Source: Ornithinicoccus hortensis
Lineage (GTDB): Bacteria; Actinomycetota; Actinomycetes; Actinomycetales; Dermatophilaceae
Length of the DNA: 64,000 nucleotides
Assembly: GCF_006716185.1 (NCBI RefSeq)
Contig: NZ_VFOP01000001.1
Location: 1,302,001 to 1,366,000 of the forward strand
Direction: 5' to 3'
The position numbers and the translations under genes were made by a program. Below are positions 1 through 8,054 of this stretch, one piece after another. How positions within the stretch are numbered: the first letter of the stretch is position 1; each line of letters opens with the position of its first letter. Below the pieces are notes generated by a model, which saw nothing but the letters and a program-made list of their open reading frames with translations, ran no database searches and had not been told where the DNA came from.

Positions 1-1
1 C

Positions 2-358
2 GTGGTGCTGCTAGCCGGGCTCGTCGCCGCGGTTCTCGCCGGACGCATCCCGGCCGGCGGCCTCCTCCCGCCGGTGAGCTCGGAGTCCGCGGCCGGGCTG
101 CCGCGCGGGGGCATGGAGCCCGCCGACCTGGCCGCGCTCCGGTTCGACATGGTCCCCCGCGGCTACCGGATGTCGCAGGTGGACGCGGTCCTGGAGCGGC
201 TCGTCGACGAGGTGCGGACCCGGGACGCCGAGATCGCGCTGCTCCGTGCCGAGAGGGCCGGGGAGGAGCCGGGCGCGGGGGACGACCTGGCCGTCACCGG
301 GGACGAGGGCGGCGGTCTCCCGGGCGGGGGCGAGGAGACCGGGCATGGGGGCCGTTGA
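2..358 (+). CDS. DivIVA-domain membrane-anchored protein (probably 5'-partial)
   Basis: The protein has a hydrophobic N-terminal stretch (residues 1-20, rich in Val, Leu, Ala) followed by a linker. A short DivIVA-type segment lies near residues 45-75, with the core LRFDMVPRGYRMSQVDAVL and a heptad-like continuation. DivIVA-like proteins bind curved membranes and organise polar growth in actinobacteria. The only start visible is a GTG at the very edge of the window, and the hydrophobic segment begins at once, so the true start is probably just outside. The last 14 nt overlap the next gene, indicating one operon. The Gly-rich tail after residue 90 is low complexity. Confidence 0.75.
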   Translation: MVLLAGLVAAVLAGRIPAGGLLPPVSSESAAGLPRGGMEPADLAALRFDMVPRGYRMSQVDAVLERLVDEVRTRDAEIALLRAERAGEEPGAGDDLAVTGDEGGGLPGGGEETGHGGR

Positions 359-779
359 GCTGGTCCGGGTGGTCCCCGCCGACCTGGAGGCCACGTTCGC
401 CGTCGTCGGCGACCTCACGGCATACGGACGGTTCGTCGTGGCCACCACCCTGGAGACCGACCCGCTGCCGGTGGGGGTGGGCTGGTCGTTCACCGCGCGC
501 ACCGGCGTCGGACCGCTCGTGGTGGTCGACCGGATGACGGTCACCGCGTGGGAGCCGCCGCACCGGTTCAGCGTCCGCAAGCTCGGCCCCGTGCTGGACG
601 GCTGGGCCGACGTCCGGTTCGTCGCGGGGGCGGCCGGCACCACGGTGCGGTGGACCGAGGAGATCACGGTCCGTCCCCCATGGTTGGGACGCCGCCTGAC
701 CCTGCTCAGCGACCTCGTCACCCGGTGGCTGTTCGGGCGTGCCCTGGACCGGATGGTCGCGCAGGTCCGCGCCGCATGA
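345..779 (+). CDS. SRPBCC (START-like) family protein
   Basis: This is a 144-residue protein with the pattern of a polyketide_cyc/SRPBCC fold: a beta strand ending in VRVVPADLEATFAVV, central aromatic strands (WSFTARTGVG, FSVRKLGP) and a C-terminal amphipathic helix ending in LDRMVAQVRAA. Such proteins hold hydrophobic ligands in a cavity. The ligand here is unknown. ATG at 345 overlaps the end of the DivIVA gene. The stop codon overlaps the ATG of the next gene (ATGA at 776-779), so the three genes are translationally coupled. Confidence 0.75.
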   Translation: MGAVELVRVVPADLEATFAVVGDLTAYGRFVVATTLETDPLPVGVGWSFTARTGVGPLVVVDRMTVTAWEPPHRFSVRKLGPVLDGWADVRFVAGAAGTTVRWTEEITVRPPWLGRRLTLLSDLVTRWLFGRALDRMVAQVRAA

Positions 780-1981
780 CCACCCGGCCCACCGGACGGT
801 TCCTGCTGACCGTCCTCGCGATCTATACCGTCCTGCGGCTGTTCACCACCGCCGTGCTGCTCTGGATCACGCACAGCCAGCAGGACCCGGTGATCTTCAC
901 CGACGAGTACCCCCGCTACTTCGACGTGGCCACCGCCTGGGACGGCAAGTGGTACCGCGAGATCGCCGAGCAGGGCTACCCGCCGGAGCTGCCGCGCTAC
1001 GAGGACGGCACGGTGCGGCAGAACCCCTGGGCGTTCTACCCGATCTTCCCGAAGACCGCGGCCCTGCTCATGCACCTGACCGGTCAGCCCTTCGAGGTCG
1101 TCGCCCCGCTGTTGGCCACGGTCATCGGGTATGCCGCGGTGCTGGTCATGGCGTTGCTGCTGCACGAGCGGGTGGGTCGGGTCGGCACCCTGGCGGCCGT
1201 CACGCTGTATGCCGCGTTCCCCGCCTCGCCGACGCTCCAGGTCGCCTACACCGAGTCGCTGGCCATCCTGCTGCTCTGCCTGGTGCTGCTGCTCCTGAGC
1301 AAGGAACGGTGGCTGTGGGCCGCCGGAGTGGCCGTGCTCACCGGTCTGGCCCGCCCGATCGCGCTGCCGCTGGGGGTCGTGGCACTGGTGGCCGTCTTCC
1401 TGCGCTGGCGGGCCCGCGGCGAGCGTCCCCTGGGTGCCGGGGAGGTGCTGCGGATGCTGGCCGCCCTGGTGGGCTGCGGGGTCTCCGGGTTGATCTGGCC
1501 GGCCCTGGTCTGGCGGGGCACCGGGGAACCGGACGGCTACACGACCACGATGTCTGCCTGGCGCGGCGGGGAGGAGATCTCGCCCTTCCAACCGACCTTG
1601 GACCTGCTGGAGTTCCTGTTCGGCGACCGGGGGACCTGGTTGCTGCTGGGCGGGACGGTGCTGCTCCTGGTCGCCGTGCTGGGGCCGTGGGCGCGGGCGC
1701 TCGGTGCCGAGCTGCGCGCCTGGCTGTTGGCCTACCCGTTCTACCTGGCGGCGGCGCTCGACCCGTGGACGAGCATCTACCGCTACCTGCTGATGATGTT
1801 CCCGCTGTTCGTGGTCTTCGTCGGCGCGGGCTGGCGACCGGGGGACCGCAAGGGGTACGTCCAGCCCACCTGGCTCACCGGTACCCGCCTGGTGGTCCTC
1901 CTGGTGCTGTTCCTGGGCTGGCAGGTCTGGTGGACCTGGGAGCTGTTCATGTTCGTGCCACCGCGCGACGACCCGCCGTGA
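776..1981 (+). CDS. PIG-V-like mannosyltransferase family membrane protein
   Basis: This is a 401-residue polytopic membrane protein. After the first membrane segment comes an extracytoplasmic loop with AWDGKWYREIAEQGYP, then WAFYPIFPKTA, and later a TES motif in AYTESLAILLL. These are hallmarks of the GPI mannosyltransferase 2/PIG-V-like family, in which acidic loop residues use polyprenyl-phosphate mannose. Bacterial members probably mannosylate cell-envelope glycolipids or proteins, and the acceptor is not known here. Eight or more hydrophobic helices can be seen. The ATGA start overlaps the SRPBCC stop. It converges on the crotonase gene with only 10 nt between them. Confidence 0.75.
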   Translation: MTTRPTGRFLLTVLAIYTVLRLFTTAVLLWITHSQQDPVIFTDEYPRYFDVATAWDGKWYREIAEQGYPPELPRYEDGTVRQNPWAFYPIFPKTAALLMHLTGQPFEVVAPLLATVIGYAAVLVMALLLHERVGRVGTLAAVTLYAAFPASPTLQVAYTESLAILLLCLVLLLLSKERWLWAAGVAVLTGLARPIALPLGVVALVAVFLRWRARGERPLGAGEVLRMLAALVGCGVSGLIWPALVWRGTGEPDGYTTTMSAWRGGEEISPFQPTLDLLEFLFGDRGTWLLLGGTVLLLVAVLGPWARALGAELRAWLLAYPFYLAAALDPWTSIYRYLLMMFPLFVVFVGAGWRPGDRKGYVQPTWLTGTRLVVLLVLFLGWQVWWTWELFMFVPPRDDPP

Positions 1982-1991
1982 CGGTGGGTGC

Positions 1992-2816
1992 TCACTCGCC
2001 GGTGAAGACCGGCGTCTCCTTGGCCAGGAAGGCCGCGACGGCGGCGCGGTGGTCGGCGCTGGCACCCGTCTCGGCCATCAACCCGGCCTCGTGCTCCAGC
2101 GCCTGCTCCAGCGGGGCCCCGGCCGAGACCTCCACGGCCCGCCGGACCGCACCGTAGGCCCGGGTCGGCCCGGCCGCCAGCCGGGCGGCGAGGGCGGCGA
2201 CGTGGTCGGCCAGCTGGTCGGCGGGGACGACCTCGGTGGCCAGCCCGATCGCGGCCGCCTCGTCCGCGGGCACGGTGCGCGGCAGCAGCAGCAGTTCCTT
2301 GGCCTTGGCGGTGCCGACCAGGCGCGGGAGCGACCAGGAGGACCCGGAGTCGCAGGACAGCGCGATCCCGACGAAGGCCAGGTTGAACCCCGCCGTGTCG
2401 GCGACGATCCGCAGGTCCGCGGCCATCGCGAACGCGGCCCCGGCCCCGGCGGCCACCCCGTTGACCGCGGCGATGACCGGCTTGTCCATCGTGGCCAGCA
2501 GGGTGACGATCGGGTTGTAGTGCTCGGGGACGGTGCGCCACAGCGACTGGTCCTCGGCTTGCAGGAGCTTGATGTGCTCCTTGAGGTCCTGCCCCACGCA
2601 GAAGGCCCGTCCCGACCCGGTCAGGACGACGCACCGGACCCCGGGGTCGGCCGCGACGTCCTGCAGCGCCTCCAGCAGCGCGACCTTGGTCGGCGTGTCC
2701 AGGGAGTTCATCGCCTCCGGGCGGTTGAACCGGACCGTGGCCACCCCCGCGGCCCGCTCGACGACGACGGTGTGCTGCTCCGGGCTCGCGGGCTGGTCGG
2801 CGGGCGGTTGGGTCAT
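1992..2816 (-). CDS. Enoyl-CoA hydratase/isomerase (crotonase) family protein
   Basis: The 274-residue protein has the crotonase fold signatures: a VATVRFNRPEAMNSLD strand-loop near residue 23, the oxyanion-hole region AFCVGQDLKEHIK, and AAVNGVAAGAGAAFAMAADLRIV. The active-site loop reads IALSCDSGSSWSLPRLVG. An Asp stands where classic hydratases have Glu, as in PaaG/PaaB-type isomerases. The ATG overlaps the stop of the upstream regulator gene in TGATG, so the two are coupled. With a PaaX-type regulator as partner, a role in phenylacetate or another aryl/acyl-CoA pathway is plausible, but no other paa gene is in the window. Confidence 0.85.
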   Translation of the reverse strand: MTQPPADQPASPEQHTVVVERAAGVATVRFNRPEAMNSLDTPTKVALLEALQDVAADPGVRCVVLTGSGRAFCVGQDLKEHIKLLQAEDQSLWRTVPEHYNPIVTLLATMDKPVIAAVNGVAAGAGAAFAMAADLRIVADTAGFNLAFVGIALSCDSGSSWSLPRLVGTAKAKELLLLPRTVPADEAAAIGLATEVVPADQLADHVAALAARLAAGPTRAYGAVRRAVEVSAGAPLEQALEHEAGLMAETGASADHRAAVAAFLAKETPVFTGE

Positions 2817-3622
2817 CACTCGGCTCCTGTCAGTGGCGCCCCGGCGAGGGCGAGGGTGTCGCTGACGAATGTACGGGCTGCCGGTCGCAGTGTCTCGGCT
2901 GCCTCCAGGAAGAGGGCCCGTGCCGCGTTGCCCGGCCACCCCTGCGGGAGCACCCCCGCGGGCAGCTCCGGGTCGATGAAGAGGAAACTGCGCCACCGGT
3001 GCACCAGCTCGGCACGGATCGGGTAGGCCTCCTCCGGGGTCAGGTCGGCACGGCCGCCGGCCACCAGCTCGGCATACCGGTCGAGGAACCCGTGGTAGCG
3101 CGCCGCCAGGTCGGTCAGGTCCCACGCCTGGGCAGCCAGCGTGGCCGGCTCGCCCAGGTGGTCGGCCGCGAAGGACTGCCAACCGACCCCGAGCGGCCCC
3201 AGCGCGGACTCCAGCTCCGGGTTGGGATGGGCCGCCACCCAGGTCTGGGCCGCCAGACGTCCGTACCCGAGGTAGCCGAGCGTCGCCGCCACCCGGTCCC
3301 GCTGCGCCCGGTCGCCGGCCCGGTCCAGCACGATGACCCGCCACCGGCCGTCCCAGGGCACCTCGACCGGCCGGTAGATGCGTTGGTGGGCGGCCGCCAA
3401 CCGGGCGGTGGCGGCCGGCGTCGCGAGGTAGCCCCGCACCCCGTTGCGGCGCGCCGGGGCCAGCCAGTCCTGGGTCACCATCCGGGATACCGCGGTACGG
3501 GTCGCCGCAGGACGGATCCCGCAGGACCCCAGCAACGTCACCACGCTGGAGATGGGTGCCCACGAGCCGAACTCGGTGAGGTGGTCACCGTAGAGGTCGA
3601 AGACAGCCGATCGCGCGCGCAC
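2816..3622 (-). CDS. PaaX-family transcriptional regulator
   Basis: This is a 268-residue protein. The N-terminal winged-helix domain includes RARSAVFDLYGDHLTEFG and the recognition region GIRPAATRTAVSRMVTQDWL. The middle region has WRVIVLDRAGDRAQRDRVAATLGYLGYG, and the C-terminal PaaX domain ends near ELPAGVLPQGWPGNAARALF. PaaX proteins repress phenylacetyl-CoA catabolism genes and respond to the CoA thioester. I chose the GTG at 3622 because the conserved N-terminus begins there and a CACACT -10-like hexamer lies 6 nt upstream. It is translated first in a two-gene unit with the crotonase gene. Confidence 0.85.
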   Translation of the reverse strand: MRARSAVFDLYGDHLTEFGSWAPISSVVTLLGSCGIRPAATRTAVSRMVTQDWLAPARRNGVRGYLATPAATARLAAAHQRIYRPVEVPWDGRWRVIVLDRAGDRAQRDRVAATLGYLGYGRLAAQTWVAAHPNPELESALGPLGVGWQSFAADHLGEPATLAAQAWDLTDLAARYHGFLDRYAELVAGGRADLTPEEAYPIRAELVHRWRSFLFIDPELPAGVLPQGWPGNAARALFLEAAETLRPAARTFVSDTLALAGAPLTGAE

Positions 3623-3647
3623 CGCTCCAGTGTGCCGTAGGGAGGAT

Positions 3648-3676
3648 TTCGACCATCGGCACGGACAGGGGATAAT
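3648..3676 (+). promoter_or_regulatory. Predicted promoter of the DUF3117 gene
   Basis: TTCGAC (3648-3653) and GATAAT (3671-3676) are separated by 17 nt. This predicts a start near 3683 and a leader of about 70 nt before a purine-rich ribosome binding site at 3734-3742. It is a good match to a vegetative sigma-70 promoter. Confidence 0.6.
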
Positions 3677-3751
3677 GGGGGCAGTGATCGTAGCCCGCGG
3701 CACTTCGGCGGCGGGCACCGCGGTGCGCCGCGGCAGGAGGAAGGGTTCACG

Positions 3752-3922
3752 ATGGCAGCGATGAAGCCGCGTACGGGGGACGGCCCCCTCGAGGTGACCA
3801 AGGAGGGCCGTGGCATCGTGCTTCGGATGCCGCTCGAGGGTGGCGGCAGGCTCGTGGTGGAGATGAACGCCGAGGAGGCCGGCGCCCTGGGCGCCGCCAT
3901 CGAGGAGTGCCTGGGCGGCTGA
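3752..3922 (+). CDS. DUF3117 domain-containing protein
   Basis: This 56-residue protein matches the family over its whole length: it opens MAAMKPRTGDGPLEVTKEGR, continues with RMPLEGGGRLVVEMNAEEA, and ends in an Ala/Leu helix. The family is almost confined to actinobacteria and its function is unknown. In mycobacteria the homologue (Rv1211) lies in the same neighbourhood upstream of sigE. A GGAGGAAGG ribosome binding site precedes the ATG, and a strong hairpin follows. Confidence 0.9.
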   Translation: MAAMKPRTGDGPLEVTKEGRGIVLRMPLEGGGRLVVEMNAEEAGALGAAIEECLGG

Positions 3923-3966
3923 GCCCGGGTTCCCACCCACACACCTCACGGGCTCCGGCCCGAGAC

Positions 3967-4006
3967 GAAGACCCCCTCGCGCCGGTCGTCGGCGTGGGGG
4001 GTCTTC
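3967..4006. terminator. Bidirectional intrinsic terminator
   Basis: GAAGACCCCC at 3967-3976 pairs perfectly with GGGGGTCTTC at 3997-4006 across a 20-nt GC-rich loop. It lies between the ends of the convergent DUF3117 and O-methyltransferase genes and can serve both. Confidence 0.75.
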
Positions 4007-4011
4007 CTTGC

Positions 4012-4644
4012 TCAGCGCTTGACGGCGGCGAGCAGCCCGTCCCCGACCGGGAGCAGGGTCGGGATCAGCCGCTCGTCCTCACGCAGCGTCTTGCCCAGGT
4101 CCCGCAGGATCGTCGTGGTCTCGTCCCGGGCCGCGGGGTCGGCGACCTGGTCGTGCCACAGCATGTTGTCCATCACCAGGACACCGCCGGACCGGAGCAG
4201 CCGGATGGCCTGCTCGGCATACACGGGGTAGCTGGGCTTGTCCGCGTCGACCAGCACGAGGTCGTAGGCACCGTCGGTGAGCCGCGGCAGCACCTGACCG
4301 GCGTCCCCGCCGATCACCCGGGTCCGCTGGGTGGGGATGCCCGCTGCGGCGAAGGCCTCCTTGGCGGCCCGCTGGTGCTCCGGCTCGATGTCGATCGAGG
4401 TCAGGATGCCGTCCGGGGCCATCCCCTCGAGCAACCACAGGCCGGAGACCCCGGCGCCGGTGCCGATCTCCACCACGTGCGTGGCGCGCAGCGAGGCGGC
4501 CAGCAGCCGCAGTGCCGCACCGACCCCGGCGCTGACCGGCATGCAGCCCAGCGACTCCCCGCGACCCCCGGCCTGCTCGATCACCTCGGTCGGCGTGATG
4601 AAGTCCTCGGTGTAGGCCCACGAGGCCGGTTTCTGTGCACCCAT
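4012..4644 (-). CDS. Class I SAM-dependent O-methyltransferase (COMT-like)
   Basis: The 210-residue protein has the Rossmann-like SAM fold of the caffeoyl-CoA/catechol O-methyltransferase group: motif [17 protein letters not shown], acidic residue in [19 protein letters not shown], and [13 protein letters not shown] followed by [10 protein letters not shown]. The Asp residues of DADK and MDN are the family's metal and catalytic positions. The substrate is unknown. The homologue Rv1220c also lies divergent to sigE. The start has a TAGGGT hexamer 7 nt upstream and no Shine-Dalgarno, so the transcript may be leaderless. Confidence 0.85.
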   Translation of the reverse strand: MGAQKPASWAYTEDFITPTEVIEQAGGRGESLGCMPVSAGVGAALRLLAASLRATHVVEIGTGAGVSGLWLLEGMAPDGILTSIDIEPEHQRAAKEAFAAAGIPTQRTRVIGGDAGQVLPRLTDGAYDLVLVDADKPSYPVYAEQAIRLLRSGGVLVMDNMLWHDQVADPAARDETTTILRDLGKTLREDERLIPTLLPVGDGLLAAVKR

Positions 4645-4651
4645 GGGGCCA

Positions 4652-4657
4652 ACCCTA
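4652..4657 (-). promoter_or_regulatory. -10 hexamer of leaderless O-methyltransferase transcript
   Basis: Read on the minus strand, TAGGGT lies 7 nt before the ATG at 4644. This is the spacing seen at many genes in this window that lack a ribosome binding site. Confidence 0.5.
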
Positions 4658-4756
4658 ACCTCCCCGGGGCGCTCAGGTAATTCCCAGGATCTGCTGCCAG
4701 TCTGGTCACCACGAATCACGCCGACCCCGGCAGTCGGCGGAGCCACGGAGGACACG

Positions 4757-5341
4757 ATGGACGAGCGGACGCACGAGGAACAGGACTGGCAGCCGCCGTC
4801 CTGGGACGAGATCGTGCGTGACCACTCCGCCCGCGTCTACCGGCTCGCCTACCGGCTCACCGGCAACCAGCACGATGCCGAGGACCTGACCCACGACGTC
4901 TTCGTCCGGGTCTTCCGCTCGCTGCAGACCTACCGCCCCGGCACCTTCGAGGGTTGGTTGCACCGGATCACCACCAACCTGTTCCTGGACAAGGCGCGGC
5001 GCAAGCAGCGGATCCGCTTCGACGCACTCAGCGAGGACGCCGCGGCCCGGATCCCCAGCCGCTCGCTCGGCCCGGAGGCGGCGTACGACGCCACCCACTT
5101 CGACGACGACGTGCAGCGTGCCCTGGACTCGCTCTCGCCCCAGTTCCGCGCCGCCGTCGTGCTGAGCGACATCGAGGGGTTCACCTACGAAGAGGTGGCC
5201 CAGACGCTGGGCATCAAGTTGGGCACCGTGCGCTCGCGGATCCACCGCGGCCGTGCCCAGTTGCGCCAGCAGCTGGCCCACCGGGCGCCGCAGCCGGCCC
5301 GCCGCGGCCCGACGACCGCCCCCCTGCCCGTCCTCGGCTGA
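4757..5341 (+). CDS. sigE: RNA polymerase ECF sigma factor SigE
   Basis: This is a 194-residue ECF sigma factor. Region 2 runs over about residues 20-85, with [22 protein letters not shown] and [16 protein letters not shown]. Region 4 covers residues 120-175, with [41 protein letters not shown]. SigE controls envelope and heat-stress genes in mycobacteria, including htrA and its own operon. ATG 4757 is preceded by GGAGG at 4747-4751. A longer in-frame start at 4643 lies inside the divergent promoter region and is less likely. The mycobacterial anti-sigma gene rseA is missing between sigE and htrA. Confidence 0.9.
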   Translation: MDERTHEEQDWQPPSWDEIVRDHSARVYRLAYRLTGNQHDAEDLTHDVFVRVFRSLQTYRPGTFEGWLHRITTNLFLDKARRKQRIRFDALSEDAAARIPSRSLGPEAAYDATHFDDDVQRALDSLSPQFRAAVVLSDIEGFTYEEVAQTLGIKLGTVRSRIHRGRAQLRQQLAHRAPQPARRGPTTAPLPVLG

Positions 5342-5383
5342 GTCGCGGAGTGCCCGCATTGCCCGGTCGGGGCGGCGATCAGG

Positions 5384-5389
5384 CAGAAT
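5384..5389 (+). promoter_or_regulatory. -10-like hexamer before htrA
   Basis: CAGAAT lies 8 nt before the htrA ATG, and no clear Shine-Dalgarno is present. htrA may be transcribed as a leaderless message from inside the sigE-htrA gap as well as by read-through. Confidence 0.4.
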
Positions 5390-5397
5390 CACCGATC

Positions 5398-6720
5398 ATG
5401 GCCGAGCGCGAGGACGACACCCAGGGGATCCCGGTCGACCGCACCCTGCAGTGGCGCAGCGCCCCGCCCCGCAACGTCCCGGAGGCGACCCCGCCGGAAG
5501 GCAGCGGATCCGCCGCACCGGCACCCACGGCATACCACTCGGCGTTCGGGCCGGACCGTCCGGCAGCGCCCGTGAGCAGCAGCTCCGTGGCCGAGACACC
5601 CCCCGCCGCTCCGGGCCGGGGCCGTCGACGTGCCGGTGCCGGCTGGCTCGCAGCCGGCCTCTGCCTGGGTCTGGTCGGTGGCGTGGCCGGCGGGGTCCTC
5701 TCGGACCGCTACCTCGGGACGGAGTCGGAAACCCCGCGGGTGGTGGAGCCGGCGATCGGGGCGCAGATCGGCACCGGGGGCACCGCGCCGGTCACCGCCA
5801 TCGCCACGACGGCGCTGCCGAGCGTGGTCTTCATCAGCGTCGAGGGGGACGACGGGGCCGGGGTGGGCTCGGGGTTCGTGGTGCGCGAGGACGGCTACAT
5901 CGTGACCAACAACCACGTCATCGAGGGGGCCGCCGACGGGGGGACCATCACCGTGGAGTTCTCCCACGACCAGGAGCCGCTCCCGGCCGAGATCGTGGGC
6001 CGGGACGTGCCCTACGACCTGGCGGTGCTCAAGGTGGACCGCGCGGGGCTGCCGGCGCTGCGGTTCGGTGACTCCGACCAGCTGGAGGTCGGGGAGGGCG
6101 TGGTCGCGGTCGGCGCCCCGCTGGGCCTGGACAGCACGGTGACCGCCGGGATCGTCTCGGCCGTCAACCGGCCCGTGGTGGCCGGTCAGGGGGAGTCCAC
6201 CTCCTACATCAACGCGATCCAGACCGACGCCGCGATCAACCCGGGCAACTCCGGCGGCCCGCTGCTGGACATGGCCGGACACGTCATCGGGATCAACTCG
6301 GCGATCGCGCAGATCCCCGACATGACGGTCAGCCAGTCCGGCAGCATCGGGCTCGGCTTCGCGATCCCCGGCAACCAGGTGCAGCGCACCACCGAGCAGC
6401 TCATCGAGACCGGGACCAGCGAGCACCCCGTCATGGGGATCCTGGTGGACACCACCTACCGCGACGGCGGGGCACGGGTGCTGGACCAGGCGCAGGCCGG
6501 GGACCAGGACGCGGTCGTCGACGGGGGACCGGCCGACAAGGTCGGGATCGAGCCTGGCGACATCATCCTGGCCATCGACGGGACGCGGGTGGACGACTCC
6601 AACCACCTGATCGTGCTGCTGCGGTCCCACAAGGTGGGCGACACCGTCGAGGTGCTGATCCGCGAGGCGGACGGGGCGGAGCGGACCGAGCAGGTCACCC
6701 TGGCAGGATCTGGGGAATGA
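5398..6720 (+). CDS. htrA: Trypsin-like serine protease with PDZ domain (HtrA/DegP family)
   Basis: This is a 440-residue membrane-anchored S1C protease. It has a Pro/Ala-rich cytoplasmic region (1-80) and one membrane helix (about 82-100). The protease domain (about 130-330) carries the full triad: H173 in NNHV, D207 in PYDLAVLKV and S285 in NPGNSGGP. A PDZ domain (about 345-435) contains GIEPGDIILAIDG. HtrA proteins degrade or chaperone misfolded envelope proteins. It follows sigE by 56 nt and precedes tatB. The cytoplasmic region has no zinc-binding anti-sigma motif, so it does not obviously replace the missing RseA. Confidence 0.9.
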   Translation: MAEREDDTQGIPVDRTLQWRSAPPRNVPEATPPEGSGSAAPAPTAYHSAFGPDRPAAPVSSSSVAETPPAAPGRGRRRAGAGWLAAGLCLGLVGGVAGGVLSDRYLGTESETPRVVEPAIGAQIGTGGTAPVTAIATTALPSVVFISVEGDDGAGVGSGFVVREDGYIVTNNHVIEGAADGGTITVEFSHDQEPLPAEIVGRDVPYDLAVLKVDRAGLPALRFGDSDQLEVGEGVVAVGAPLGLDSTVTAGIVSAVNRPVVAGQGESTSYINAIQTDAAINPGNSGGPLLDMAGHVIGINSAIAQIPDMTVSQSGSIGLGFAIPGNQVQRTTEQLIETGTSEHPVMGILVDTTYRDGGARVLDQAQAGDQDAVVDGGPADKVGIEPGDIILAIDGTRVDDSNHLIVLLRSHKVGDTVEVLIREADGAERTEQVTLAGSGE

Positions 6721-6751
6721 ACGACCCCTCGCAGCCGGCGGGAGCCTGCTG

Positions 6752-7141
6752 ATGTGGAACCTCAACGGGACCGAGCTGCTGATCCTGATCGTGCTCGCCC
6801 TGGTCATCCTCGGCCCGGACCGGCTGCCTGAGTATGCCTCGCGGCTCGCCAAGGGGGTCCGGCAGCTGCGGGACCTCGCGGAGGGCGCCAAGGTGCAGCT
6901 GCGCGAGGAGATGGGGCCCGGCTTCGACGACGTGGACTGGAAGCAGCTGGACCCCCGGCAGTACGACCCGCGCCGGATCGTGCGGGAGGCCCTGCAGGAC
7001 GAGCCGCCAGCCGCCGCCAGCGCCGACGCCGGGCAGGCGCAGCCGCCGCAGCGGGAGGTCGACCATGCCTCCGGCGGGGGCCCGACGGTCCGGTTGATGG
7101 ACCCCTCCCTGCCCACGCCGTTCGACCCCGAGGCCACCTGA
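6752..7141 (+). CDS. tatB: Sec-independent protein translocase TatB
   Basis: The 129-residue protein has the TatA/B layout: a short N-terminus, a membrane helix (residues 8-22, ELLILIVLALVILG), the hinge GPDRLPEYA, an amphipathic helix (ASRLAKGVRQLRDLAEGAK) and a long polar tail. The acidic residue in the membrane helix and the long tail fit TatB rather than TatA. TatB recognises twin-arginine substrates with TatC, which is not in this window. The position after htrA matches the mycobacterial sigE-rseA-htrA-tatB order. Confidence 0.85.
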   Translation: MWNLNGTELLILIVLALVILGPDRLPEYASRLAKGVRQLRDLAEGAKVQLREEMGPGFDDVDWKQLDPRQYDPRRIVREALQDEPPAAASADAGQAQPPQREVDHASGGGPTVRLMDPSLPTPFDPEAT

Positions 7142-7148
7142 GGCCCGG

Positions 7149-8051
7149 ATGAGGCCGGCGGCGTGGGAGGCGCTGGCGCGGGTCCGCTCCCGGAGCGTGG
7201 GACCGCCGCTGGACCCGGACCTCCGGGTCACCCTCAACTTCCACCCCGACCGGCTCAGCCGCGGTCGGACCGTGCTGGAGCACCTGCGGCTCGACGGGAC
7301 CTACCGGTCGCAGTTCGAGACCGGGACCAGCAACGGTGGCCTGACCGCCCACGAGGGTGGCGCGCGCTGGCGGTGGGAGCGGGACATCTTCGGTGGCGCC
7401 TACGACGACGCGCCGGCCGCCGAGCGTCCGGTCTACGGTGCCCTCGACCACCGCAGAGGACCGCTCGGTGGCGCCCCGAGGTTCGGGTCGGCCTACCTGC
7501 GGCTGACCCCAGAGGTCCTGGGAAGGACGTCCTTCTGCTTCCCCGACTCGGTCTTCGGGCCCGGACTCTTCGGCACGGCAGATGCTTGCGACCTGGTGCG
7601 GCACGCCGAGGAGTATGCCCGGCGCGTGCGTGATGGCGTCGACGAGGCCGACGAGGCGCGCGAGGGCGGACTGCTCGACGCGTATGTCGAGGCGCACGTC
7701 CACGGCCGCGTCGAGCTGGCCCGGGACGTCGAGGTGCTCGCGCTGGACCCCTGCTACCGCGGCACCGAGATCGAGGAGCAGGCCCGGGCGTTGCCCGTCT
7801 CGGTCCGCTGGCACGAGGGCCGGCGCTTGACGGTGCAGGAGGCGGAGCGCCACGTGGCCTTCCGCGGACCCGAGGCAGTCGAGCTCGCGCGACGGATCGC
7901 CCGGCACGGTGAGCTCGATGCGCGGGTGATCGGACTGGCGGCAGCGGCCGGCGCGGACGGGCAGCTGCTCAAGCGGGTGTGGCACCTGGTCGCGCGGTAC
8001 GGCCGGCCACGGGGCCTGACCGATCCATGGGCGGGCCCCAGCCGGGGGTGA
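7149..8051 (+). CDS. DUF3626 domain-containing protein
   Basis: This 300-residue soluble protein shows the family motifs: LNFHPDRLSRGRTVLEHLRLDGTYRSQFETGTSNGG near residues 30-65, VYGALDHRRGPLGGAPRFGSAYLRL near residues 95-120 and AYVEAHVHGRVELARDVEVLALDP near residues 178-200. The function is unknown. It starts 8 nt after tatB with a weak ribosome binding site, so it is probably co-transcribed, and it converges on mrp with a 3-nt gap. I recognise the family from motif memory, so the assignment is good but not certain. Confidence 0.65.
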   Translation: MRPAAWEALARVRSRSVGPPLDPDLRVTLNFHPDRLSRGRTVLEHLRLDGTYRSQFETGTSNGGLTAHEGGARWRWERDIFGGAYDDAPAAERPVYGALDHRRGPLGGAPRFGSAYLRLTPEVLGRTSFCFPDSVFGPGLFGTADACDLVRHAEEYARRVRDGVDEADEAREGGLLDAYVEAHVHGRVELARDVEVLALDPCYRGTEIEEQARALPVSVRWHEGRRLTVQEAERHVAFRGPEAVELARRIARHGELDARVIGLAAAAGADGQLLKRVWHLVARYGRPRGLTDPWAGPSRG

Positions 8052-8054
8052 CCG

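Noticed and set aside
11-2065. A 684-codon open frame on the minus strand
   Set aside because: It is antisense to three overlapping plus-strand genes with family motifs.
2816-3622. A full phenylacetate catabolism cluster
   Set aside because: Only the PaaX-type regulator and one crotonase are present, with no paaABCDE, paaK or paaZ genes in the window.
4643-4756. A longer SigE start at 4643
   Set aside because: It would overlap the divergent O-methyltransferase promoter and lacks a ribosome binding site. ATG 4757 has GGAGG at the right distance.
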